Below, one piece after another: positions 17,410 through 25,746 of a DNA stretch of 64,000 nt (positions are counted from its first letter, which is position 1; the number at the start of each line of letters is the position of its first letter). Source of the DNA: Lentilactobacillus kefiri. Lineage in GTDB: Bacteria > Bacillota > Bacilli > Lactobacillales > Lactobacillaceae. The notes under the pieces are model-generated. The model did no database searches. It saw only the letters and a list, made by a program, of their open reading frames with translations, and had not been told where the DNA came from. A program made the position numbers and the translations under genes. The stretch covers positions 62,001 through 126,000 of the forward strand of contig NZ_BJVK01000002.1 in assembly GCF_007989105.1 (NCBI RefSeq). Direction: 5' to 3'.

Positions 17410-19455
17410 TTATGAAGCGTTGGCTTGCTGTGCAGCAACCGGTTCAACCTTGATAGAATCGTTATCCTTAACAACTTTGAAGTCTTTTGCATTTGGATTT
17501 TGCAGATAACTATTTGTTAATTTATCAGTAATTTCTTTGGTGATCACTCTGTGCATTGGACGAGCACCAAGTTCTTTGCTGTAGCCCATATCAACTAACT
17601 GACTCTTTGCATCGTCGGTAACAGTGAAGTGGATACCACGAGACTTGTCGACCAAATTGTTCAAATCGTTGAGCATTAAGTCAAGAATCTTAAGCAAATC
17701 AGGCTTCGTTAATGAATTGAATTGAATAATATCATCAATTCGGTTCAGGAACTCAAGCTTGAAGTAAGGTTTTAATCTGTCAATGACGTTCTTCTTATCA
17801 TCATTATCACCTTGGCCGGCGTTACTGGTCATGATGATAACTGTGTTACTGAAGTCAACGGTTCGGCCTTGAGCGTCTGACAAACGACCATCGTCAAGAA
17901 TTTGCAGCAACAGATTCAATACATCTGGGTGAGCTTTTTCAATTTCATCCATCAGAATCAAGCTGTATGGGTGACGACGAACTTGTTCAGTCAAACGGCC
18001 GCCTTCTTCGTAGCCAACATAACCAGGTGCTGAACCAATCAACTTGCTGGCACTGATCTTATCCATATATTCAGACATATCATATCTGAACATTGCTTTA
18101 GTCGTGCCAAACAATTCTTTGGCAAGTGCCTTGGCAGTCTGCGTCTTACCAACTCCGGTAGGGCCGACAAACAGGAAGCTGCCAATTGGACGGTTGCCTT
18201 CAGTAAATCCAACCCGGCTACGACGAATAGCAGCTGAAATTGCATCCAAAGCTTTGTCCTGGCCGATAACTTCTTTCTTCAAGTCTTTATCCAAGTTATT
18301 GAGTTGGTTAACTTCGTTCTTGTTAACATCAGTTACAGGAACACCGGTAATTCGTTCAACAACTGATTGGATAATGGCTGGGGTAACTTGTGGTGTTTCA
18401 ACCTTTGTTCCATTGTCAATATTCTTAATCTGTTCTTGAACTTTGTCCAACTTGTCACGTAACTTGGCAGCCTTCTCGAAGTCATCTTTCTTTGCAGCTT
18501 CAGCCTTGTCTTTTTCAAGCTCTTCCGATTCCTGCTGCAAAGTTGATTTGTCTTTGGTAAGTGATGAGCCCATGGCAACCTTGGCACCGGCTTGGTCAAT
18601 CAAGTCAATGGCTTTATCAGGGTTCATTCGATCCTGAATGTAACGATTACTTAATGTGACTGCAGCCTTTAATGCTTCGGGTGTGTATTGAACGTGGTGG
18701 AACTTCTCGTACTTTGGAGCCAAGCCTTTGATAATGGTCAAAGTGTCTTTTTCACTTGGCTCGTTCACCATGATTGGTTGGAATCGACGGGCAAGTGCCT
18801 GGTCTTTTTCAATATCACGGTATTCGTTGCTTGTGGTAGCTCCGATTAACTGAAAGTCGCCACGAGCCAACTTAGGCTTTAAAATGTTGCCGGCATCCAT
18901 CTTGTCACCTTCACCGGTTGAACCGGCACCGATGATTTGATGAATTTCATCAATAAACAGAATGACGTCCTTGTCTTTCGAAACATCGTCGATTAATTTC
19001 TTCATTCGTTCCTCAAACTGGCCACGAATTCCGGTTCCTTGTACCAAGGAGACAACATCAATCGAGATGATCTTCTTGTTCAGGAGCTTCTCGGAAACGT
19101 CTCCGGCGACAATCTTTTGTGCCAAGCCTTCAACAACGGCAGTCTTACCAACACCGGCTTCACCGATTAAGACTGGGTTGTTCTTGGTTCGACGACTGAG
19201 AACTTCTTCCATTTGTCCAATTTCTTTATCACGGCCGATAACAGGATCCAACTTGCCATCTTTAGCCATTTTAGTTAAATCAGTTCCATATTCGTCTAAC
19301 AAAGTTTTCTTTTGTTGAGGTCTGCGTTCTTGGACTTGGATCGGTCCCTGCTGACGTGATTGTTGACGACCGTTGGAATCTGACATTGCATTCCTAAAGA
19401 ATGGGTCGTTGAAAATGTCATCAAAACCGTTGCTTCCAAAAATATCGTTATTCAT
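17410..19455 (-). CDS. clpL: ATP-dependent Clp ATPase, ClpL type
   Basis: The protein has 681 residues from the ATG at 19455 (8 nt after GGAGG; an in-frame TTG two codons upstream is too close). A short Gln/Arg-rich N-terminus replaces the usual Clp N domain. Two AAA+ modules carry Walker A G-E-A-G-V-G-K-T (about 102) and G-P-T-G-V-G-K-T (about 425). A short coiled middle segment ([15 protein letters not shown]) and the N-terminus fit ClpL rather than ClpC, ClpE or ClpB. It is a heat-stress disaggregase common in lactobacilli. A CIRCE-like element lies about 200 bp upstream. Confidence 0.92.
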   Translation of the reverse strand: MNNDIFGSNGFDDIFNDPFFRNAMSDSNGRQQSRQQGPIQVQERRPQQKKTLLDEYGTDLTKMAKDGKLDPVIGRDKEIGQMEEVLSRRTKNNPVLIGEAGVGKTAVVEGLAQKIVAGDVSEKLLNKKIISIDVVSLVQGTGIRGQFEERMKKLIDDVSKDKDVILFIDEIHQIIGAGSTGEGDKMDAGNILKPKLARGDFQLIGATTSNEYRDIEKDQALARRFQPIMVNEPSEKDTLTIIKGLAPKYEKFHHVQYTPEALKAAVTLSNRYIQDRMNPDKAIDLIDQAGAKVAMGSSLTKDKSTLQQESEELEKDKAEAAKKDDFEKAAKLRDKLDKVQEQIKNIDNGTKVETPQVTPAIIQSVVERITGVPVTDVNKNEVNQLNNLDKDLKKEVIGQDKALDAISAAIRRSRVGFTEGNRPIGSFLFVGPTGVGKTQTAKALAKELFGTTKAMFRYDMSEYMDKISASKLIGSAPGYVGYEEGGRLTEQVRRHPYSLILMDEIEKAHPDVLNLLLQILDDGRLSDAQGRTVDFSNTVIIMTSNAGQGDNDDKKNVIDRLKPYFKLEFLNRIDDIIQFNSLTKPDLLKILDLMLNDLNNLVDKSRGIHFTVTDDAKSQLVDMGYSKELGARPMHRVITKEITDKLTNSYLQNPNAKDFKVVKDNDSIKVEPVAAQQANAS

Positions 19456-19549
19456 AGGCAATACCTCCGTATTCTAAATGATTATTAACGTATTTATGAT
19501 TCACATGTTCAAATTATGAGGAACATCCATTCCCCTCTTGAACAACTAT

Positions 19550-19578
19550 ATAGTATCATATATATGTAATGCATTCAA
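19550..19578 (-). promoter_or_regulatory. clpL promoter
   Basis: On the minus strand, -35 TTGAAT (19578-19573) and -10 TACTAT (19555-19550) are 17 nt apart. The leader holds the inverted repeat TGTTCAA (19506-19512) with TTGAACA (19538-19544), which can fold into a stem-loop. No tandem CtsR heptads are evident. Confidence 0.55.
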
Positions 19579-19650
19579 GAGTTTAGCTTAAAACGATATA
19601 GCTCCAAAGCACTGGTATACAGGCATTCCTAAAAATAGTTAAAAATAAAA

Positions 19651-19677
19651 ATAGCACTCTTATAAAAAGAGTGCTAA
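19651..19677. promoter_or_regulatory. CIRCE-like element (HrcA operator), may double as osmC terminator
   Basis: ATAGCACTC-N9-GAGTGCTAA matches the CIRCE consensus TTAGCACTC-N9-GAGTGCTAA in 17 of 18 arm positions, with the exact 9-nt spacer. It lies between the osmC stop and the clpL promoter. On the minus strand it is followed by a T-rich run, so it could also act as a terminator for osmC. Confidence 0.7.
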
Positions 19678-19715
19678 CCATTCAAGTAATGCTATTCAAT
19701 TTATCTTAATCCCAA

Positions 19716-20138
19716 TTAATCTGTAATCTCAAATGTAAAGGGGACAGAATCTTTGAGGGTATCATGAACCGTGCAGAGATGAAGGGTATCTTGAATGAAT
19801 TTGTCGTTGCCTTCCTTATCAAGATTGGTCTTGCAGGTCAGCTTAACGTGGATGCTTTTTACCCGGGAAGACTTATCTGGGAAGCGTTCCGTTTCGCCGG
19901 TCACTTCAACATCGAACTGCTTAATTTTGATGTTGGATCCTGGACGGTGAACCAACGATGCTGCACTGGCACCCAAGCAGGCACCAACCGCGCCAAGCAG
20001 GTATTGAACAGGATTGGGACCGGCATCCGTGCCTCGAAACTTGGTTGGCTCGTCGGCAATAAATTGGTGGACACCTGCAGTGTTGATAGTTTGTGAGCCG
20101 ACATCACGTAAAGTTGAATGAACATTATAAATTGCCAT
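19716..20138 (-). CDS. OsmC family peroxiredoxin-like protein
   Basis: The protein has 140 residues with the two conserved cysteines of the OsmC/Ohr family: G-A-C-L-G-A-S-A (about 54) and H-L-C-T-V-H-D-T-L (about 122). These thiols reduce organic hydroperoxides. The ATG follows AAGGGAG. It is divergent from the flavodoxin-fold oxidoreductase at 20228, which also suggests a redox-stress setting. The nearest subgroup (OsmC, Ohr or YhfA) cannot be fixed by eye. Confidence 0.9.
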   Translation of the reverse strand: MAIYNVHSTLRDVGSQTINTAGVHQFIADEPTKFRGTDAGPNPVQYLLGAVGACLGASAASLVHRPGSNIKIKQFDVEVTGETERFPDKSSRVKSIHVKLTCKTNLDKEGNDKFIQDTLHLCTVHDTLKDSVPFTFEITD

Positions 20139-20227
20139 AGTTAAAACTCCCTTTAATGATGATTTGGTTTACAATCTAAATATAAGTTATTTTGAAGCTA
20201 AACGAAATAGAAAGGTTCATTAATTGA

Positions 20228-20926
20228 ATGAAAACACTCATATTGATTTCCCATCCCAAATTTGAAGATTCCGGTACCCAACAGTTTCTCAAGACCAGTT
20301 TTTATTCTCTGGACGATGTGAAGTACCAAGTGATCGATGAACTTTATGGACAATCGGACGGCATCGACATTGAGAAGGAACAGTCGGCACTCAAAGGGTT
20401 TGACCGGATTATTTTTCAATTTCCGATGTACTGGTATTCATCACCAGCCAGCTTAAAACAATTTATGGACGATGTTTTCACCAGAAATTACATTGTCGCC
20501 AACCGGTCAGTAAAGACCAAGCAGCTGGGGATTGTCGTCACGCTTGGTGATGCCAAAGCAGACTTTCAGGCCGGCGGATCCGAGCAGTTCACAATTTCTG
20601 AACTGTTGCGGCCGTTGCAGGCATTTGCCCACAAGGCTGGGATGCAGTATTTGAAGCCGCTTGTCGTTGATCAGTTTGGCTACATGGATCCCGAGCAAAA
20701 AGAAAAACTGCTGATTGATTATCTGCAGTATTTGAGTGCGGAGATGCCCTTAAGTTTGGCCAACCGTGAGAAGTGGCTGGTTGAACGGCTACAGTCAACC
20801 AAGCAGGGTAAAAGCGATGAGAAGCAGCAGGCAATTGACCTGGTCATTAATTCTCTTGAAGATCAACAAAATAATGTAGAGAGTCTAAAAGAAGACGTTA
20901 AAATGATTCGCAATCAGGAGGAGTAA
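20228..20926 (+). CDS. NAD(P)H-dependent flavodoxin-fold oxidoreductase
   Basis: The protein has 232 residues. The first 175 have the NQO/MdaB flavodoxin-like fold: L-I-L-I-S-H-P-K at the N-terminus for FMN phosphate, and F-Q-F-P-M-Y-W-Y-S (about 66) for the flavin/quinone pocket. Such enzymes reduce quinones or regulate Kef K+/H+ antiporters. A charged helical C-terminal extension (about 195-232) is unusual. A 59-codon gene follows 4 nt later. An antiporter gene begins 330 bp downstream, but after a terminator. Confidence 0.85.
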   Translation: MKTLILISHPKFEDSGTQQFLKTSFYSLDDVKYQVIDELYGQSDGIDIEKEQSALKGFDRIIFQFPMYWYSSPASLKQFMDDVFTRNYIVANRSVKTKQLGIVVTLGDAKADFQAGGSEQFTISELLRPLQAFAHKAGMQYLKPLVVDQFGYMDPEQKEKLLIDYLQYLSAEMPLSLANREKWLVERLQSTKQGKSDEKQQAIDLVINSLEDQQNNVESLKEDVKMIRNQEE

Positions 20927-20930
20927 ACAG

Positions 20931-21110
20931 ATGACTGATACAACAGAGTGGCTGGTTAAACAGCTGACGGAATTGAAAAATGACGATCAATCTTTCATCA
21001 ACAAATCAATTTATCAAGCAACTATCGAATTGGCTAAAGAGCAGGATAAGCGAGCTCAGCAGTCCCAAGATGAACTGGATGGAAGAATCTGGAGCCCCGA
21101 TAAATGGTAG
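20931..21110 (+). CDS. Small hypothetical protein (59 aa) in oxidoreductase operon
   Basis: The ATG at 20931 lies 7 nt after the GGAGGAG that overlaps the stop of the preceding gene, with an intergenic distance of 4 nt. The product is acidic, helical and soluble; it begins M-T-D-T-T-E-W-L-V-K and ends G-R-I-W-S-P-D-K-W. It has no cysteine and no membrane segment. The ribosome site and tight coupling make it very likely a real gene. I do not recognise a family. Confidence 0.75.
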   Translation: MTDTTEWLVKQLTELKNDDQSFINKSIYQATIELAKEQDKRAQQSQDELDGRIWSPDKW

Positions 21111-21175
21111 TGGACCCGGTAAGTTGGCATGTATTCAAGACATCAATAAATTAACAATGGAACTTAGATTCGTAC

Positions 21176-21210
21176 AAGTCGTGCACTCAAGTGTTGTCAC
21201 GGCTTTTTTC
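21176..21210 (+). terminator. Terminator of oxidoreductase operon
   Basis: AAGTCGTG (21176-21183) pairs with CACGGCTT (21198-21205), followed by TTTT, with additional pairing inside the loop. Confidence 0.7.
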
Positions 21211-21260
21211 GTGCAATCAGTGCTAAACTATAACCGATATTAATCAGAGGGGTGAAGCAA

Positions 21261-23252
21261 ATGGACATGGTATTGCTACTTACCATTATCTTGGCAGCCG
21301 TCGTTTTGGCCAATATTTTAGCTCGGCACATTACGGTTATCCCTTTGCCGTTTTTCCTGATCTTGTTGGGAGGCATATTGGCCATCCTGCCGGTTTATAG
21401 AGGGTTTCAATTAGATCCCTCAACCTTTGCGTTGGCAATTATCGCGCCGATGCTTTTTAATGAAGCCCAGAATAGTTCACGATTTTGGATTGGCCGCTCA
21501 ATCACGAATATTTTGTCATTAGCAGTCGGCCTGGTCTTAGTGACCGTGTTGGTCGTTGGATCGGGACTCCATCTTGTGATGACGATTCTGCCGTTGACAT
21601 TGTGCTTTGCATTGCTGGCGGTCGTGACACCCACTGATGCCTCAGCCGTCAATTCAATATTTGAGGCGAACCCAATTGCTGAAGAGCAGGCGGGCACATT
21701 GCAGCATGAATCATTGTTCAACGATGCGGCCGGTATTGTGTTGTTCGACTTTTCGCTGACGGCTTTTGTTTCCGGAACCTTCTCGTTAAAATTAGCTGTT
21801 GGCATTTTTCTTTGGGAATTCTTTGGCGGCTTGCTGTTTGGAAGTTTGATCGGTGTTGCAATCGTCAGTGCCCGGCTGTTCTTGATTCGCTACAATGACG
21901 ACACGCCGATTATTATGGTGCTGATTCAATTGATGTCACCGTTTCTTGTGTACTTGCTGGCTGAAAAATTAGCATTATCCGGCATTCTGGCGGTCGTTGC
22001 CGCCGGACTGGTACAGGGATCCGAGCGTGAAAAGCTGCGTTTAACGTCATCTCGGATGCAGCTCGTTACCAGCAACGTCTGGGAAATCATTTCCGGGATG
22101 CTGTCAGGAATTGTGTTCGTATTGCTGGGCCTGTCGCTTCCCGAAGTCATCAAGGCGCTTCATGAATCGCCCAATCCCGATCTTGGAATTTTTAAGTTAA
22201 CCTTGATCGGAGTCGGCGTTTACCTCACAAAAGGATTACTGCGTCTGGTTTGGAGTCGATACATGCTCAAACGGCGGGTTAAGTCACGTCACGAGTGGCG
22301 TGACAGCCTCGTTATGGCGCTTAGCGGTGCCAATGGAACAATTACCTTATCATTGGCTTTCTCAATGCCAAACACGGTTAACGGGCAACCATTTGCGTTT
22401 CGTGGCATCATGATTTTCGTGGCTGCCGTGGTCATTTTGACCAGTCTGGTTATGCCAACAATTTTCGTGCCGGTCATATTGCCAAGCCAGGATCAAAAAA
22501 AGCCCCGATATCGTTGGGTTAAACGAATGATCCAAGCTGCTATCAGTGATCTGTTAAAGGAAAAAGAGCACCCCGCCGAGGCTCAGATTGTGATTGATTC
22601 ATTACAGCAACAGCTGGTCCTCGACAGTACACCGAATTTCCACCTGCGCAGACAGTTGATGAGTGAGGCCCATCAAGTGGAGCTGAAGGCAGTTAAGCAG
22701 TTATTTGATGACGGTAAAATTTCAGAAGATGAATTAACCTACTATACAAAGTTCTTGAATTTGAACAATTTCTCCGCGGATGAAAAAATTTGGAAGAACG
22801 TTCTACTAAGAATTCGATTTAGCCTCCACGTCGGCAGGCTATACAAAGATTTGAACCGGGCTCAAGAAGCATTTTTAACCGCACCGGTTGCCTTGGAAGA
22901 AGTCTATTGGCGTGAACAATTTGAAAAGCATGGCGAGAATATATTGCCAATTGAGCAGGCCGGATTTAACGCGGTCATGGACTTCTTAAAGACTCAACAG
23001 GCTGATAATGGTGTGGAAACCAACATGGTTAAGCGATTTTATCGAACCCGCCACCGTCGAATCAACGGTGAAGATGTTGACATGAACATTGTCTATCAAA
23101 TGTTTATGCGGGCTTTCCACAGTGAGTATGAATTAATTCAAGATTCACTTGTCAGCGGAAAAATTGACTCCGCACTGGCTGAAAAGCTGCAGTCGCGGAT
23201 CTCAACGGATGAAATGACTTACCTGCAGAATACGGAGGTATTCAAGGATTAG
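21261..23252 (+). CDS. Na+/H+ antiporter, CPA1/NhaP-like
   Basis: The protein has 663 residues from the ATG at 21261, with AGAGGGGTGA upstream (a GTG three codons earlier overlaps that site). About 12 membrane helices cover residues 1-415. The ion-site motif F-N-D-A-A-G-I-V-L-F (about 156) and a second motif around S-G-A-N-G-T-I-T-L-S (about 355) fit CPA1 exchangers. A cytoplasmic tail of about 240 residues is helical and charged, as in long NhaP/NHE-type proteins. It is expected to export Na+ or K+ in exchange for protons for pH and salt homeostasis. The TAG stop is directly abutted by a long palindromic repeat. Confidence 0.88.
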   Translation: MDMVLLLTIILAAVVLANILARHITVIPLPFFLILLGGILAILPVYRGFQLDPSTFALAIIAPMLFNEAQNSSRFWIGRSITNILSLAVGLVLVTVLVVGSGLHLVMTILPLTLCFALLAVVTPTDASAVNSIFEANPIAEEQAGTLQHESLFNDAAGIVLFDFSLTAFVSGTFSLKLAVGIFLWEFFGGLLFGSLIGVAIVSARLFLIRYNDDTPIIMVLIQLMSPFLVYLLAEKLALSGILAVVAAGLVQGSEREKLRLTSSRMQLVTSNVWEIISGMLSGIVFVLLGLSLPEVIKALHESPNPDLGIFKLTLIGVGVYLTKGLLRLVWSRYMLKRRVKSRHEWRDSLVMALSGANGTITLSLAFSMPNTVNGQPFAFRGIMIFVAAVVILTSLVMPTIFVPVILPSQDQKKPRYRWVKRMIQAAISDLLKEKEHPAEAQIVIDSLQQQLVLDSTPNFHLRRQLMSEAHQVELKAVKQLFDDGKISEDELTYYTKFLNLNNFSADEKIWKNVLLRIRFSLHVGRLYKDLNRAQEAFLTAPVALEEVYWREQFEKHGENILPIEQAGFNAVMDFLKTQQADNGVETNMVKRFYRTRHRRINGEDVDMNIVYQMFMRAFHSEYELIQDSLVSGKIDSALAEKLQSRISTDEMTYLQNTEVFKD

Positions 23253-23400
23253 TGTGCGACGAGACCTGGGTGATTGCGGTGCATAAGTCCAAAACGACCA
23301 TTAATGAACGGTTTTTGTTCATTGATGGTCGTTTTGCATTTATGTGTAGCGATCAGGGTCGTCGTCCACAGGACTAGCTGCTGCGCCATACTTGCGACCG
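23253..23400. repeat. Stop-codon-abutting palindromic element, copy 1 (after antiporter gene)
   Basis: Starting at the base after TAG: TGTGCGACGAG and about 27 more bases, then a hairpin of 19 bp (23291-23309 with 23317-23335, one G-T pair) with a 7-nt loop, then a right arm that pairs imperfectly with the left (left CGACGAG-CCTGGGTGAT, right ATCAGGGTCGTCG). It shares its opening with the copies after ktrB and uspA. It also serves as a terminator. The right boundary is approximate. Confidence 0.75.
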
Positions 23401-23423
23401 TCGGAACACTTTAAAAAATAACC

Positions 23424-23454
23424 TTTACTTCGAGCCCACTAGAAGTTATATACT
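23424..23454 (+). promoter_or_regulatory. Promoter of aldo/keto reductase gene
   Basis: The -35 TTTACT (23424-23429) lies 17 nt from -10 TATATA (23447-23452); an overlapping TATACT ends at 23454. Confidence 0.5.
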
Positions 23455-23493
23455 CAAGATATGAATTTGAAATAACTAATAAGAAGGTAAACC

Positions 23494-24462
23494 ATGAAAT
23501 ATCGAAATTTGGGTAAACAAGGCCTTAAAGTCAGTGAACTAGCCTTAGGCAGTTGGATGACCGATGTTAGCAGTGCCTCGAAGCAGGATTTAGCTGATCA
23601 AAGTTTGAAACTCGCTTACAGCAAGGGAATTAATTTCTTTGATTGTGCTGATGCATATAGTGGTGGGGCAGCCGAACGGTTCTTGGGCAAGGCACTTAAA
23701 GAATTTCCCCGCAAAGAATTGGTCCTTTCAAGTAAGGTGTATTTTCCAACCGGTCCTGGTATCAACGACCGCGGACTTTCACGAAAGCACATTATGGAAT
23801 CGATTGACCAGTCTTTGACGAACTTACAAACCGATTATTTGGATCTGTATTTCTGCCACCGATTTGATCCCAATACGCCGCTGGAGGAAACACTCATGGC
23901 ATTGAGTGATTTGGTCGACCAAGGCAAGATTCTCTACTATGGTGTCAGTGAATGGCGACCGGTTCAGATTCTAGAAGCCCAGTTGGTCATCCAAAAGCTT
24001 GGCCTGCATCCAATGTCAGTTGTCCAGCCACAATACAATATGTTTGATCGATACATTGAACATGAGTTGATTGATGTCTGTGGCAAGCTTGGATTGGGAA
24101 TTGTGCCATTCTCACCACTTTCTCAAGGGCTGTTGACCGGAAAATACCGCAAAGGCCAAAAGATTCCGGCTGGTTCGCGGGCAACCTACCAGGATCAAAT
24201 TCAAGCGCTTTTGACTGATGACAACTTGGATAAGGTTGAGGCGCTAATCAAAATGGCTAATGAGCTGGATACCGATTTGGCAACCTTTGCATTGGCATGG
24301 ACCAAGCGGGATCCACGAATTAGCAGCTTAATTACAGGGGCCAGCAAACCAAGCCAACTTGAAAATAACCTCAAGGCTGTTGATCTGAAAATCCCCGAAG
24401 AGTATTTCGGCCGGATTGATCAATTATTTGGATTTAAAAAGTTTGAGCGACACATTGGATAA
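23494..24462 (+). CDS. Aldo/keto reductase (voltage-gated channel beta-subunit-like subgroup)
   Basis: The protein has 322 residues. It carries the AKR signature and catalytic tetrad: Asp and Tyr in F-D-C-A-D-A-Y-S (about 50-57), Lys in L-S-S-K-V-Y (about 80) and His in Y-F-C-H-R-F-D. It is a TIM-barrel NADPH enzyme that reduces aldehydes or methylglyoxal; sequence style is that of YhdN or Kv-beta-like members. The ATG follows AGAAGG. It is a single gene with its own promoter and a strong terminator. Confidence 0.92.
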   Translation: MKYRNLGKQGLKVSELALGSWMTDVSSASKQDLADQSLKLAYSKGINFFDCADAYSGGAAERFLGKALKEFPRKELVLSSKVYFPTGPGINDRGLSRKHIMESIDQSLTNLQTDYLDLYFCHRFDPNTPLEETLMALSDLVDQGKILYYGVSEWRPVQILEAQLVIQKLGLHPMSVVQPQYNMFDRYIEHELIDVCGKLGLGIVPFSPLSQGLLTGKYRKGQKIPAGSRATYQDQIQALLTDDNLDKVEALIKMANELDTDLATFALAWTKRDPRISSLITGASKPSQLENNLKAVDLKIPEEYFGRIDQLFGFKKFERHIG

Positions 24463-24463
24463 A

Positions 24464-24510
24464 AAGAGCGTGCGGTAATGGCTGAAATCAGCCGATTGCC
24501 GCACGCTTTA
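24464..24510 (+). terminator. Terminator of aldo/keto reductase gene
   Basis: The long stem AGCGTGCGGTAA...TTGCCGCACGCT, with an inner GGCTGAAATCAGCC hairpin, starts within two bases of the stop codon. Confidence 0.8.
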
Positions 24511-24530
24511 CTAAATGATATGGGATTACA

Positions 24531-24575
24531 AAAACAGACCGAGACAAAAGTTGACGCTTTTGTCCCAGCCTGTTT
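24531..24575 (-). terminator. Terminator of kinase gene (GAGACAAAAG type)
   Basis: AAACAG..GAGACAAAAG pairs with CTTTTGTCCCAG..CTGTTT, followed by T residues on the minus strand. The same sequence type recurs at 56248. Confidence 0.75.
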
Positions 24576-24581
24576 GTTTGG

Positions 24582-25418
24582 CTATTTTTCTGTTGTTGAA
24601 TCAGTTGGATCCGGATATCCCGGTGCCCAGTGATTGATTGGTCCAAATTCATGACCAACGTTAATTTCATTTTCAATGGCGATGTCCACAAATTTCTTAG
24701 CGATTCGGACGGCCGTTTCGACGTCGTTACCTCGGGCCAGTTCCGCTGCAATACATGCGGAAAGGCTGTCGCCGGTCCCATTCTTACGGTCGGTATCGAA
24801 GAAATCACCGGTCAGCCAAAAGCTCTTTCCCGACTCAAGTAAAACATAGTCGGAAACTTCTTTTTGGCCGGGATGATGGTGACTTCCCTTAATCATAATG
24901 TTGGCGGCACCCAAATCTTTTAACTTTTGGGCGGCTTTAATCATGTCGTCTTTGGTGTTGATTTCCATTTCAGCCAACTTTTGAGCCTCAAAGAAATTAG
25001 GCGTGATGACCGTTGCTAAAGGAATCAGTTCATCCCGAAGTGTCTTGTAGGCACTTTCTTCCAGCAGCATGTTACCATGCTTGGTGGTAATCACGGGATC
25101 GACTACCAGTGGGCCAAAGTCATACTTTTGATAATTTTTAATGACGGTTCGGATCAGTTCACTGTCTGCCAGCATCCCGGTCTTACTTGCTTTGACTTGG
25201 TAATCGTCAGCCAGGTCTTTGAATTCCTGGTCGATAAATGAAGTGGGCAGCGTTACGGAATCGTGAATACCGTAACTGTTACCGGCAACTGCGGCGGTCA
25301 TAACGGCCGTTCCGTAGATGTGACGTCTGAAAAATGTGTGTAAATCTGCTTGCATGCCGGCGCTGCCATCACTGTCTGAGCCAGCGATTGTCAGTGCTTG
25401 TGGATATTGTTCTGTCAA
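24582..25418 (-). CDS. Pyridoxal/hydroxymethylpyrimidine kinase (PdxK/ThiD family)
   Basis: The protein has 278 residues from the TTG at 25418, 6 nt after GAGGTG; an ATG six codons upstream lacks a ribosome site. The start A-L-T-I-A-G-S-D-S-D-G-S-A-G with Q-A-D-L-H-T-F is the ThiD/PdxK substrate loop, V-V-D-P-V-I is conserved, and D-R-K-N-G-T-G-D-S-L near residue 210 is the ribokinase-fold ATP and anion-hole motif. It phosphorylates pyridoxine/pyridoxal or HMP. No thiamine genes are adjacent, so a vitamin B6 salvage role is at least as likely. Confidence 0.88.
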   Translation of the reverse strand: MTEQYPQALTIAGSDSDGSAGMQADLHTFFRRHIYGTAVMTAAVAGNSYGIHDSVTLPTSFIDQEFKDLADDYQVKASKTGMLADSELIRTVIKNYQKYDFGPLVVDPVITTKHGNMLLEESAYKTLRDELIPLATVITPNFFEAQKLAEMEINTKDDMIKAAQKLKDLGAANIMIKGSHHHPGQKEVSDYVLLESGKSFWLTGDFFDTDRKNGTGDSLSACIAAELARGNDVETAVRIAKKFVDIAIENEINVGHEFGPINHWAPGYPDPTDSTTEK

Positions 25419-25580
25419 ATTAATCACCTCAACCATTCATTTAACTATTAAGAATACCACATTTTATTAGAAATCATAGAGAAATGATAGATTGATTTGC
25501 GTTCCGACCTGAACTTGTATTATAATAATTTAGTCTATTGGAATTATGAAATCGTAATACAAAATAAGGAGAGTCTAATT

Positions 25581-25703
25581 ATGCGAATTTGTCATCCACA
25601 CGGCGTACAAGGACGTCGTCCAGTTAACCGTAAAAAAGATATCAAGCGAAACAAACAATTATCAGACTTGCAACATTTCTTGAAGCAAAAGCCAGGTAAG
25701 TAA
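25581..25703 (+). CDS. Small basic conserved-type hypothetical protein (40 aa)
   Basis: The ATG at 25581 follows AAGGAGAG, and the gene is framed by a promoter (TTGCGT, 18 nt, TATAAT near 25498-25527) and a strong terminator. The product is very basic, with M-R-I-C-H-P-H-G-V-Q-G-R-R-P near the start and K-K-D-I-K-R-N-K after it. A single Cys and two His could bind metal, and the charge suits RNA or ribosome binding. I do not recognise the family. Gene structure makes it credible. Confidence 0.75.
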   Translation: MRICHPHGVQGRRPVNRKKDIKRNKQLSDLQHFLKQKPGK

Positions 25704-25712
25704 TCGTTTGAA

Positions 25713-25743
25713 AAAAGCCAACCGGATTTTCCGGTTGGCTTTT
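25713..25743. terminator. Bidirectional terminator
   Basis: The perfect 13-bp stem AAAAGCCAACCGG with CCGGTTGGCTTTT and a 5-nt loop is flanked by A and T runs and shared by the converging small gene and ktrA. Confidence 0.88.
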
Positions 25744-25746
25744 CTT

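Noticed and set aside
19506-19544. Hairpin in the clpL leader considered as a CtsR site or riboswitch
   Set aside because: The TGTTCAA/TTGAACA arms do not match CtsR heptads, and no riboswitch motif is present; kept only as a possible leader stem.
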